Part shown: positions 44,501 through 54,901 of the stretch, piece after piece
Position numbering within the stretch: position 1 is the first letter of the stretch
Layout: every line of letters begins with the position of its first letter
Assembly (NCBI GenBank): GCA_014529385.2
Contig: CM043967.1
Coordinates: 80,180,278-80,244,277 of the forward strand
Reading direction: 5' to 3'
DNA from: Adiantum capillus-veneris
Taxonomy: Eukaryota; Streptophyta; Polypodiopsida; Polypodiales; Pteridaceae
Length of the DNA: 64,000 bases
Notes under the pieces: model-generated
What the model saw: only the letters and a program-made list of their open reading frames with translations
Database searches by the model: none
What the model was told of the DNA's origin: nothing
Position numbers and translations under genes: made by a program

Positions 44501-45507
44501 TAAGAGGTAAACCACTCCTTGTTTGGAGACACATGAAGTGATGCCCCTGTGTCTATAATCCAATCACTCAGTGCATTTCCATCAGATGCTGTAAGAAGAG
44601 CTGAGTCCATTGTATTCTTCAAGAAGTAGATGTCTCCTGACACTAGACTGTCATCCTCTGCAACAGTGTTTGTCACATTTATTTCTTGAATCTTCACTGA
44701 GGACTTGTTCTTCTCACCATGGTCTTCACCTTTCTCTTTGCCTTTTTCTGCTTTCCATTCTCTGCAGTCTCTTTTCATGTGACCCTTCTTGCCACAATGG
44801 TAGCATTCTATGTCACTCTTGCCTTTAGCACTGCGGGACTTGCTACGAGACTGATTCCTCTTTCCACCTTTGTACTTTTCTTTGGCCCTTCCTCTGACAA
44901 CTAAGGCTGTTCCTTTGCCTTTGTCCATTGTCTTTCTATTGGTTTCTTCAGTAAGAAGACTGCCTTCTACACCTGCTATGGTCAAACCATCTAGAGGTGC
45001 AGAATTACTCAAAGCTGTGCGAAAAGTGTCCCAACTTTCCGGCAATGTGATCAACAGGAACATAGCTCTAACAGGTTCATCAAACTTGACACCTTGAGCT
45101 GACAACTAACTGTAGATGGTGTTGAATTCATTCAGATGATTGGACATAGGTGTCCCTTCTTTCATCTTCAAGTCAACAAGCTTCTTAAGCCAGTATACCT
45201 GTGAAGCTGCACTCTTCTTCTCATAAAGATCACTCAGCTTTGTCCATGCTTGATAAGCCAGCATCTCTTCTGCTACATTGAAGTAAACGCTTTCTGCCAA
45301 AGTCAGCATAATGGTAGAAAGTGCCAATTCATCCATTTCGCTCCATTCATATTCGTCCATATCTTCTGGTTTTATCCCCTTGAGCTTTATAGGTTTTATC
45401 TGCTTATTTTGTAGCAACACGTGCCAAATCTGCTTCTTCCACAATGGGAAATTGGTTCCATCCAGCTTCTTGATATTGTAAAGAGCAGTGTCCTGTGATC
45501 CAGCCAT
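41527..45507 (-). pseudogene. Copia B gag-pol polyprotein (two in-frame TAG codons)
   Basis: A single frame of about 1,326 codons, the length usual for Tnt1-like copia polyproteins. Gag starts MAGSQDTALYNIKKLDGTNF. A TAG at 45108-45106 precedes LSAQGVKFDEP. Then come the CCHC knuckle (CYHCGKKGHMKRDC), protease (WIIDTGASLHVSPNK) and GAG-pre-integrase (LWHSRLGHMSKKG). Integrase follows (HSDLCGPMPNLSLG; DNGGEYVSKAF; NGVAERMNKT), then RT (YVDDMLIAGKH, catalytic Asp pair intact). A second TAG (42201-42199) sits just before AEMDKIPYASAVG, and RNase H (FTDSDYAGDLDNRRSTSGY; NPADLLTKGL) follows. Both TAGs could come from CAG by a single C-to-T change. All catalytic motifs are present. Confidence 0.95.
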
Positions 45508-46511
45508 AGCTACGCTTCACAGTAGTTTACTTTCCTGGGAAAAATTCGGCAGAGTTTCCCCTGTAAACTGACCTCTGAACCAATATCAACCTGTCAAATG
45601 AACCAAGAAGGCTTCAGATTCTGCAAAAATTTTGGCAGAGTCTCCTTTGTAAAATGGCTCTGGTGTACTAAAAACAGACCAAAACAGCTCAAAAAACCAC
45701 TGTCTCTCTAACACTGTAAGCTGTGGGTAAACTTGTCCTGCACCTGTACTGTCTCTGACTGTCCTATCACTGTCCTGTAAGCATAGACTGTGACAATGCC
45801 TCAACGGCAGTAAAGCAAAGATGCAATCCCAACTGTCTTACTCATAGCCAATACATCCTAGCTGCCTATCTAAGGGTGCTCGAGGGATCGCTCCAAGACC
45901 TGTATCACCAAAAGGATCTCAACATTCGAGAATCCCCCAGCTCAATAAAACCTCACTCGACCCTCAACAAAGGCTGCAGTAAATTTGACAGTACATAGAC
46001 TTTCCACAAAGTCATACATCCACAAATTTCCCACTGTATGCTGTAACCGCTGCGGTGGTTGTTTGCTGCGTGACTCACAGCCAGCAAACCCTCAACAGAC
46101 ATACATCATATCTGACAATACATCCCATGTGGAAGTACCTGCAATGTCAGGATGAAATCTGGAATATCAAGCAGCAAACACAAGCTACCCGATGAACTAG
46201 TGGATGTCGCCTACAGTCTGTGTGTAGATGCGCTCGTGTCGTATGTGACACACCTCCAAGAACTGTGAGCCGTCCTTCGATGTGTAGACAGCCACAAATC
46301 AACACTCTGGGAGTGTCGATATCCTCAGCACCTGCAGTCGTAGGCCAAAAATCCCAAATTTGGAGAGTCGGATCTACACCTGCTGAGACCACGTACTCGA
46401 AAATGGCCTGCGCAGAACTTTGTCGAAGCCGTGTCTTTGCCTGTCGAATTTCACTCCAATCTGATCTGGTGACTCTAGCCTCCTGCAGTGCGGCCCCGAG
46501 CCTCGATCTGA

Positions 46512-46523
46512 GCTCTGATACCA
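46512..46523 (-). other. Primer-binding site of copia B
   Basis: Minus strand reads TGGTATCAGAGC two bases inside the 5' LTR, the exact initiator Met-tRNA complement used by most plant copia elements. Confidence 0.9.
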
Positions 46524-46525
46524 GT

Positions 46526-46717
46526 TGAAGGAGTACGAGCGGAAGTGCGATGCGAGAGAGAGTGCGAGAAGAAGAGCACGACGATATGGTGAACTCGCTC
46601 TACTGTAATGTGTAGAGCATAGTGAGTTCTTATTAGGTTTTGACAAGAGAATATGTGTACATACCTGGCGGCCCGCCCACTTACCTGGGCGACCACATTG
46701 TTCTTTATACCCCAACA
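46526..46717 (-). repeat. 5' LTR of copia B
   Basis: 192 bp, TGTTGGGGTATAAAGAAC...CTCCTTCA on the minus strand, with a TATAAAG near the start. Confidence 0.9.
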
Positions 46718-47594
46718 CTTACCACCCCGTACTCACACATGATTTCTGTGTTGTTAAACTACTACCACATTCTTTTCACAATTAAAACAATGATTCCTTT
46801 TAACTTTGACACTGTATTTCATTAAGACAACCTTTGAAAACAGTATTGAAGACATTCTTTCAGCAAACAAAAATATTTAGACTTTAGACAAGGTATTGTC
46901 ATTCTGAAGTATCTCTGACCAGTACTGGCTTGTTGTCTCAAGACCACCTATACCCTATTTAATTTTTGTTAAAAATAGAGTATTTCTCCTAAAGTAATTA
47001 GGTAAGTTAATGATTTGAGAGTGACATAATTATCACAGATTTCCTAATATATAATTAACCACTAATAAATAACTCAAAGCATTTTGAATCAATTTTATTA
47101 TTTTCCCCTTTAATTTTCTCTAAAAAACAGTGTAATTCTGCCTAATTAATTATGAAAATTTCTCAAAAAATTATAAGATAATTTTCCTAGCTTAATGACT
47201 GTCTAATTCAGCTTTGATAATTACCTCAAATTAATCTAAGCTTAATTAATATATTTCCCATTAATTTATGGTTAATTTGGTTAATTTCAACCCTAATATG
47301 ATAGGATAATTAATTAGCTTAACATTTCCAAGCTTACTTACAACAATCAGCAGAGAATATTTAATTAAGAGAGGATTTATGAGTATACATAGGCCTAATC
47401 TTTGATTTATTAACAAAATAGATTAATCTAGCCTTGCTAATTAAGAAGGATTAGGCTAATTACCATTTAGGTTAATTGACTAGAGCTTAATCTCTAGTGA
47501 TTTCTGCGTAGCGTTCTCTCCAGATGAGAGAGAGACTGTCAAGGCTCTGAGTCTAAATTTTTATGAAGGGAAGGGGGTCTTTTTATAGCTTTTT
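46718..47594. repeat. Repeat X, right part, and AT-rich filler
   Basis: 46718-46945 is the second X copy. From 46950 to 47540 the sequence is very AT-rich with many TTAATTAA-like words and no ORF. It joins copia A3 at about 47595, where protease coding starts abruptly. Confidence 0.5.
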
Positions 47595-48862
47595 CTCGAG
47601 TCTTTCCCTCATGGGAATTCAGTCACTTGTGCCAACAATGCCTCTTATCCGGTTCAACGAGTTGGAAAGATTGTGCTTACTGCTGCTAATGGCAGTTATT
47701 TCACACTTGTTGATGCACTTTATGTACCTGGGATCAAATAAAATCTTTTGTCTGTATCTGCACTGGCTAGACTTGGATTTGTAGTCAAATTTGTGGATGA
47801 CAGATGTACAGTTCATGATCTCAGTTTTGGTGATGAAGTCATTGCATCTGGGCTTTTGTGCCGTGAACTGTATAAGCTCACTTTGTATGACAAGTGTGGA
47901 CAAAATTTTGCAAATGTAGTTGCGGATTCAAGGGCTATTTCAGATGCAAAACTTTGGCATGCACGTTTTGGTCATCTGAATTTTGCTACGTTTGCTGCGT
48001 TTGCAGAAATCTGATATGGTTGCTTCTTTGCCGCCTCTTCAAGCACCTGTCAAACATGTTTGTGAAGGCTATATTTTGGGTAAGATGCAACGTTCTAAGT
48101 TTCCAAAGGATGGTTCAGTTCGGGCCACATGCAGGTTACAGCTTGTGCATAGTGTTGTTTGTGGGCCCATGCAATGTCCTTGGGCAATTACCTTTACTTC
48201 ATGATTATCATTGATGATTACTCCAGGCATGCATGGGTATTTCCTCTTAAAGCGAAGCTCGAAGTTTTTATGTGCTTCAAACAATTTCTGGCTATGGCTG
48301 AAATGTGTCGAAATGTACTATGGGCACCCTCCGTTCCGATCGAGGGGGGGAGTATATGTCTCATGAATTCAATGCATTTCTGGCTAGTCATGGGATAATA
48401 CGCCAATGTATAGTGCCTTATACACCTCAGCAAAATGGTGTTGCTGAGAGGAAAAACAGCTCACTTACAGAAATGGCACGATGCATGTTCAAAAGTCAAG
48501 CTTTGCCGCATTCTTTTTGGCTTGAGGCCATCATGTGTGCCACTTATGTACTAAACAGGTGTCCTACGAAAGCTTTGCAGTCTATTACTCCATATGAAGC
48601 ATGGCATGATAGAAAGCCTTCTATTGAGCACATGCGTGTTTTTGGTTGTTTGGCATATACTTTGGTGCCACAGACACTACGCAAAAAATTGGATGATAAG
48701 GCTATCAAATGTATTTTTTTATGTTATAGTGCTGAAAGCAAAGGTGGCAGGTTGTATCATCTGCAAACAAAATGTATTTTGGTTTCAGGAGATGTAGTGT
48801 TTGTGGAAGATTCTGTTTAGCCCTTGCTGTCATGTACTACAGACAGTAATTTAAGCTCATAG
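47595..48862 (+). pseudogene. Copia A3 protease C-flank and integrase
   Basis: VSALARLGFVVKFVDDRCTV and LWHARFGHLNFAT, then LVHSVVCGPMQ (HSD changed to HSV at the integrase core) and FIxDYSRHAWVFPLKAK. GTLRSDRGGEYMSHEFNAFL continues into PYTPQQNGVAERKNSSLTEM. TAG codons at 48818 and 48860 replace CAG codons present in A1. Several frameshifts occur between 47980 and 48310. Confidence 0.85.
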
Positions 48863-49221
48863 GACATCTATGACACTTTGTTGGCTCTTTTTAGTGGTGG
48901 AAATACGAATGTAAGTTCCAATGAGGCAAATGTACAGCCTATGGGGGTTTCTAAAAATGTTATAGATCAGCCTATTATCGATGCAGATGTACATGATGTA
49001 CTTGATGAGGAAAGGACTGAAAATGAGCAGGCTAGAGGTATGCCAAAATGGATGGTGCAACTTTGTGTGACAGTAAATTGGATGCACCTTTGTCTAGTCG
49101 TACTCGTTCAGGCTCTCGTCATGCATCTTATGCATCAGATTGTTATGCTTTGGCTGTGTCTAGCTTACATGATGTTGAGGAGCCTCTGTCTTTTGATGAA
49201 GCACAAAATTCAAAAAATTAG

Positions 49222-50715
49222 ATGGCTGCCATGCAATCAGAATATGATGCACTTATAGAAAATGACACATGGATTTTATGTGATTTGCCTCCTGGCAAAA
49301 AGGCCATTGGTACAAAGTGGGTTTACAAGTTGAAATGCAAGCCGGATGTTGAGATCGATCACCATAAGGCTCGACTAGTTGCAAAGGGTTATGCACATCA
49401 AAAAGGCATATATTATGAAGAGACCTTTGCTCCCACTTTTCACATGACTACTGTGTGTTTTCTATGTGCATTAGAAGCTCATTTTGGTTGGGATGTACAT
49501 CAATCAGACATTGTTACTGCTTTCTTGAATGGTGACATATTTGAGGAAGTTTATGTAACGTAGCCTCGTGGTTTTGTCAAGAAAGGACAAGAGGACAAAG
49601 TGTGCAAATGTAACAAGGCTTTGTATGGGTTGAAGCAATCTCCTCGTGCTTGGTATGAGAAAGCTGACACTCATTTGGTCAAACAAGGCTTTCGTAACAG
49701 TCCAATAGAAAGCACATTGTATGTAAAGCGTGAGGGTGATGAACTTCTCATTGTGGTTCTTTATGTAGATGATTTGCTGACACTGGACCAAATGAGAGAC
49801 ATATTGATGAATTTAAGGCTGATTTGAATGCTACTTTCAAGATGAAAGATTTGGGGTTGTTGCATCATTATTTGGGCATATAGTTTAAGCAGTGTGATGG
49901 TGGTATTGCCTTGTGTAATAAAAGTTACATAGAGACATTGCTATGTAAGTTTGGACTTGAGGATTGCAAACCTATTGCCACTCCCATGGAATCAGGTTTG
50001 AAGTTGAGTCTACATGATGCTGGCAATCCTGCTGATGTCACTCTTTACCAAACTGCTGTTGGCTGCCTCATTTATGTATGCAACACGAGCCTAGATATTC
50101 AGTTTGCAGTCTCACAAGTCAAGATATTTATGCATAGCCCAGGATCTAAGCATTGGCAAGCTGTCAAGAGGATTTTGTCGACCTTAGTGGCACTTTACGT
50201 CTTGGCTTGTTTTATCCCAAGGGGGGATCATTGCCGCCAGATTTACATGCTTTTTCGGACTTAGATTGGGATGGTTGTTTTGACGCACGAGTGTCCACAA
50301 GTGGTTTTTGTTTCATGCTTGGCAGTTCATGTATCTCATGGTTGAGCAAGAAGGAACCTATTGTGGCCACTTCGAGTTGTGAGGCTGAGTACAGGGCAGT
50401 CTTCACAGCTACGGTTGAGTGCGTATGGCCAGACGCCTTATGGCTGATTTGGGTATTGGACAGGACACTGCGAACACTATCTACGCTGACAGCCAGAGCG
50501 CATTGGTAGTTGCGAGGAACCCAGTTTTTCATGCTCGCACAAAGCACATTGAGGTGCATTACCACTATGTGTGGGAAAGGCTCTCAGCAGGAGAGATCAG
50601 CTTGGCTTATGTGCCAACACAGGACAACCTTGCAGATATTTTCACAAAGGCATTTTCTCGTGAGAAGCTCGAAGCTTTCTGCAAAGCTTTAGGCTTACTC
50701 CCCTTTGTGTACTGA
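49222..50715 (+). pseudogene. Copia A3 reverse transcriptase and RNase H
   Basis: RT pieces WVYKLKCKPDVEIDHHKARL, HQSDIVTAFLNGDIFEEVYV, GLKQSPRAWYEK and YVDDLLTL. TAG at 49561 and 49881 replaces CAG in A1, and TAG at 49219 replaces TGG. RNase H pieces continue in shifting frames (SGFCFMLGSSCISWLSKK; DSQSALVVARNPVFHARTKH; NLADIFTKAF), ending at 50713. Confidence 0.85.
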
Positions 50716-50796
50716 TCATGTCCTCACGGCATGACACTTCCCTTTACTCATGTGCCAGCTCTCGTTCACCGCATCACTCCAGGGGGGGATTTTCCA

Positions 50797-50970
50797 TGCA
50801 TTTTTTCCCTTTTAGGAGGTTTCCCCCCCTGTGCAGTGTATATACGCCCATCACTCTAGGGCTATCCATCTTTCTATTGCACACCAAGTAACACACTCTC
50901 TATTGTGTTCCTTGAGCTTCCTTCATGTTTTCCAAGCTGTGTGTGTTTCTCTGCAACCCTAATTCCAACA
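50797..50970 (+). repeat. 3' LTR of copia A3 (5' ~85 bp deleted)
   Basis: Matches the family LTR from GCATTTTTTCCC to CCCTAATTCCAACA. The purine tract CCAGGGGGGGAT (about 50779-50790) lies just upstream. Confidence 0.85.
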
Positions 50971-51708
50971 CTACTCTCTATAGAGACACAATCAGATCAA
51001 GATGAGACCATGGAAAAAACAAAACAAATACAAATATCTTCAATAGAACCAACAATGAGAATAGCTATACTTCTCAGCAGTACAAAAGGAGCAAGTGTCA
51101 GATGCAATGCTCTACTGGATAAAGAAGCAAAATACAATATGGTTGCAGAGAACATCCAAAGGATTCTCCAGATCACTCCATGAAAACATGATAGAAAAAC
51201 AATGCGAGGTTTGCATACAATTAAAAAACAAATGGTTGCTACCCTTAGCTTGCAAAATCTTGAAGAGCAGGTAAAATTTCAGGTGAAGGCTTCAAAGAAA
51301 ATGCTTACAGATATCATCCTTGGACATCAGTGGTTAGATCAACACAAGGCCTACAAAGAAGATAAAATGCTAATACTCTCTTTTCCAAGAGGTAGCAAGC
51401 AACAATTACATGTATCGTTAATGCTAGATTCAGAGTTGCAAAAGTCGCACGAATCAAACACAAACCTTGTAGACAAAGGTAAAGCTAAAGTGGAACTTCC
51501 ACCGATTAGCACAAAAGGTGTGACAACATATGCCTCTACGTCAAAGAACCCTTATGGATCAGCTTCTTCAAGCAAGTCATGCTTTGAAAACTTCAAGTCA
51601 ATTGCTGACCCAACTGAAACCTCAATGGAGGAAAAGCAAAGGTATATCAACCAGAGTACTCAAGAAAGCAAAGAAAAGTTAAGCAAGCGTTCGTTCCGAG
51701 TGGTTTAG
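50971..51708 (+). pseudogene. G1 retropepsin-like ORF
   Basis: Frame from about 50993 to 51182: MRIAILLSSTKGASVRCNAL, then LLDKEAKYNMVAEN, where the aspartic protease motif LLDTGAxxN has become LLDKEA. TGA at 51181. The frame resumes at 51202 with LTDIILGHQWLDQHKAYKED and MLILSFPRGSKQQLHVSL. This matches in order the post-integrase ORF of G2 at 15868-16311. The Lys-rich rest to 51708 leads to the W-x-P-K region. Catalytic loss (TG to KE) implies it is inactive here. Confidence 0.5.
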
Positions 51709-52491
51709 TCAAAGTCAATGATCCGATTTGGATTAAAGACGAAAAATCAACACAAAAAGACAAACACATGGTATGGATAGCATCACATTGGAGCTTAAAG
51801 AAACAAGAGTACTATGAACGTAACAGAAAGATATGGGTGCCAAAACCACAGGTTAGGGCATATGAATTAACATCAAGACCCTCCCAAAAAAGAAGGTCCA
51901 CAAGGTATCAACTTTAACAATATCCTAGGATATCTAAGAAGCAAGTATACAATGGAACAACATCGAAAGATGCTAAAGTCAACCACGACTCACAAGAGGA
52001 TACAGAACAAAGATGGATCTCAAAGAATCTTCCTCTTAGACAAGGATTCTACACAGGGTATACAAAAATTTGGGCTACCACTCAACCATAAGCCAACTGC
52101 AGCTACATCAGACCTGCATGAAGATCTCAAGAGCTCAGCAAGACCTAGAGCAAAACAAAGTCAACAATGGAGATACAAAGGTCATCAAGAGATTTGGATT
52201 CCTAAGTCTTCTAATGCTCCTAGTAAAAAACCAGATGTCGATAGTGAACAAAGTACTGCAACAACATCAAAAACTCCTATCAACATGCCTAATTGGAGAA
52301 TCAAACAAATAATGGAGTCTTCACAGTCAAAGAAGGACGGCTCAGCCAACGTGACTGTAGATTCAAAGATGATAAAACATGTATGGCAAAAGAAACCTTC
52401 AATGCCAACTTGGTCCTTCACTAATCCTCTTTTTGAGGATTCAAGCTTATTTTTACCTGAAAAAATGTTTGTAGTGAGCACAAGAACGTAA
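51709..52491 (+). pseudogene. G1 W-x-P-K repeat protein
   Basis: Frames around 51.7-51.9 kb give PIWIKDEK, VWIASHWSLKK and IWVPKPQ. The open frame 51952-52491 gives QWRYKGHQEIWIPKSSNA, HVWQKKPSMPTWSFTNPL and ends SLFLPEKMFVVSTRT. Basic with regularly spaced Trp; same type as 16.33-16.78 kb. Function unknown. Confidence 0.4.
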
Positions 52492-53456
52492 AAAGTCAAG
52501 TTTCCAGGGTGCAAAAAACACTCTTTGGCATAGTCAGAGTCGGGCTGCTGAGCCATAAAATGAGCGAAGCATTAGTCCCAAAGCTTCAAGTCATATTAAA
52601 CTCTGTGCTAAGAGTCGTAGTTATTAGGCTTACGCTCAAGCTGGAAGAGTAGAGCATATTAAAAGTCATGTTGCTCATGCTGGATGAGATGAGCATAAGA
52701 GTCGAAGTCTATTAACTTACAATTGGTGGAGTGTCGTAGAGTCTAACTCTCGCGCACAGTGCATAGTAAGATGAGAGCACATATCCTCGTCAACGAAAAC
52801 CATTCTTAAAGGGATGCCAGCTTGCAAAGCCATGTCATATTCTTTTATAGCTACACCATCTTTTTGAAGAACCCCTCAAAATCCTTCTGGCACAGCATAT
52901 TGTTTTCCATGCATTTCTGTGTATGCATAAATAGGATGTCCCACCATTGGACGTATGCATTAGACATTCTTTTTTTCTTCCACCTATGCACCTTGAGTGG
53001 AATACAACAGGAAAACCAATGTTCCATCATGCTACCCTCTCATATTTCTTGCCTTTTTAATTCCATATCTATCAGCAAATAATCTCTTGAGTACTTTATT
53101 AATATTTCCCATGCTAATAAGTACTCCAATAATGCGCTTATTCCAAAGGCACTTTTTTCCCACTGGGTTTTTTCCCTTTGGTCATCCAAATATTAGACCC
53201 TAATTTAGAACCTCATCATTCTACTTCCCTTGTACATATTTTTCATGAATAAACAGCAGCCTCATCATTATGCTATTACAATGGACAAATGCAACATCAT
53301 CACTCACACTTATTTGGACCAATGAAGATGATGCAACAAATTGAACCTCATCAACAAATTCAATGACAAATGAAGACAACCAGTCCATCACCAACCAATC
53401 AAAAACCTTCCACAGCCTCCACTGACACTTTTCAACAGTGCCCGAGGACGGGCACT
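52492..53456. other. G1 3' non-coding region; no gene seen
   Basis: A GAGTCG-rich stretch (TAAGAGTCGTAG, AAAAGTCATGTTGCTC, AAGAGTCGAAG) at 52.5-52.75 kb and AT-rich sequence beyond. Small frames here are not convincing. Confidence 0.5.
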
Positions 53457-53473
53457 AAAATCGAAAGGGGGAA
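53457..53473 (+). other. Polypurine tract of G1
   Basis: AAAATCGAAAGGGGGAA directly before the 3' LTR start; plus-strand DNA synthesis would be primed here. Confidence 0.75.
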
Positions 53474-54464
53474 TGTTAACTGAGCCGATGTCAGTTAACA
53501 GGAGCTGCTAAAGATAAAAGCCTTATGAATGCACATCAAAGATGAATATGAAGAAGCAGTGAAGATTGGAGTTACACACTTTTCACATTTTTCCAAAATG
53601 GCCATGTATTGTAATTTCCCGCTTTATTTAGCCATTGTGATAATTGTAATGTGTTACGGGCTCAATAAGAGTTCCAAGATGTAAAGCATAGGATAGTTAG
53701 TGTACCTAGGTTGCAGATACAATAAGTGTGGAGCCTCAAAGGTCTTGGGCAACTGACATTACATATTTTAGACCTTGGCTAAGGTATAAAAGCCAACTTT
53801 GTAAAGATTTTATTAAGTTTTGGATAATGCAATACATAGCGTGTGCTAATGACGCTCACTCCTCTCCTTCTCGTGCTTCCTACTTCCTCCCCGATTGTCA
53901 CATTGCAGTCGCGTTTGTTGCATTGCAACCGCAGGTAAGAGCTCTACGCATTGATGTAAGCACATCACGGTATTTTGTAGCTTTTGGCATCGTCGACCCG
54001 TGGCCTAATTTCATCATAACTAGGAATTTACAGTTTCAAATAAAAAACTAAGCATAGGCGGGGTATTGGGGCATCATTGCTAAGCATTTAAATGCATTCT
54101 GGGTCGAAAACGACTAGGTCAAAAATCCACTGCTGTTAATAATCGCGATTTTGGCACTTGACCTAAAGTGGAATTTGAGACCATAAGCATGTGTGCTTAG
54201 GTCTTATAAACAAGTCCTAGAAGTTTCATTACGTTAACGGATGTGATTTGTTTGCCAATGAGCGATTGGCTTTTGGTGATTTCAGTCACTTGAGTGTAGC
54301 TTGAGTTAGATGCGAGTGGTTTGTTGTTTTCCGAAAGATTGAGAAATTCTTGTAGCCTCTATGCACTAGTCGAGTTAGATTCGTCCCATGGATTGACAAT
54401 TTAATCGTGGTTCTCGCTAATACTGCAATAAGATAGGATGGTGAGGTTAGACACACGTCCCACA
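53474..54464 (+). repeat. 3' LTR of G1
   Basis: 991 bp, same ends and order as the 5' LTR, with the ~20-bp GATGTCATTTGATGCTGTAA-like segment of the 5' copy missing. A TATA-like GGTATAAAAGCC at 53784 is the likely core promoter, with transcription starting shortly after. Confidence 0.9.
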
Positions 54465-54901
54465 GTGGGATCGGGCATGGCTAGAGAATTTATGTTTTTT
54501 AAAAAAATGAACAAATTTTTTGTCTTATAAGACTCTCTTTTTTTAATTTGTGCACAAAAATGAAGTAGTATGCATGCTTAGATCAAGTTTGTGGAGACGA
54601 CGTCTCCCAAACACCAAGTAGAGCTTGTCACTCTAGTACGGAAGACTGATAGGACTGATGTGCAGACATGCTTGCGGCAGCCTCAGGCTCTCAAGCGCCA
54701 AATGGACTAGTCATCCATTATGGAATGATGTCGTAGGGTAACATAGGGATCCTCTACCCGCTAAGAAAAGGACTCATGAATATGCTTTATCTTTTCTACA
54801 CCATAGTCGAGGACGACTATGATTTCAAGAGAGAGGTAATGTCATAATAATCAATATCTAATTCTCTTAAATGATTTTCTCATATTAAACTGATCATTTA
54901 A

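Larger units (their letters stand above)
41246..46717 (-). mobile_element. Ty1/copia element B, nearly intact (minus strand)
   Basis: Full element: 5' LTR 46717-46526, Met-tRNA primer site, ~1 kb leader, one polyprotein frame (45507-41527) with only two TAG codons, purine tract, and 3' LTR 41437-41246. The target duplication CTTAC is perfect (41241-41245 and 46718-46722). The two LTRs differ at about 9 of 192 positions by eye. This is the youngest-looking polyprotein in the window. A second copy begins at 63779. Confidence 0.95.
47595..50970 (+). mobile_element. Copia A3, 5'-truncated (starts in protease)
   Basis: Same family as A1 and collinear with it from TCGAGTC (A1 36386) to the 3' LTR end. 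There is no gag or 5' LTR here; the truncated LTR at 40398 is probably its partner. The 3' LTR (50797-50970) lacks its first ~85 bp. No target duplication was found, so the block was rearranged after insertion. Confidence 0.85.
29338..54464 (+). mobile_element. G1: large Ty3-type (Tat/Athila-like) LTR retrotransposon carrying nested insertions
   Basis: Two matching ~1-kb LTRs (29338-30347 and 53474-54464) start TGTTAACTGAGCCGA and end in CACA. The first is followed by an Asp-tRNA-type primer site, and the second is preceded by a purine tract (AAAGGGGGAA). Flanking 5-mers are GCGGG and GTGGG, a target duplication with one mismatch. Without copia A1 and the A2-X-B-A3 block the element is about 9.5 kb. 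Inside are a leader with palindrome repeats, a long ORF with a duplicated module, and a retropepsin-like ORF. No RT, RNase H or integrase motif is found, so it looks non-autonomous. LTR and primer site suggest the Tat/Athila branch; without pol this is an inference. Confidence 0.85.
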
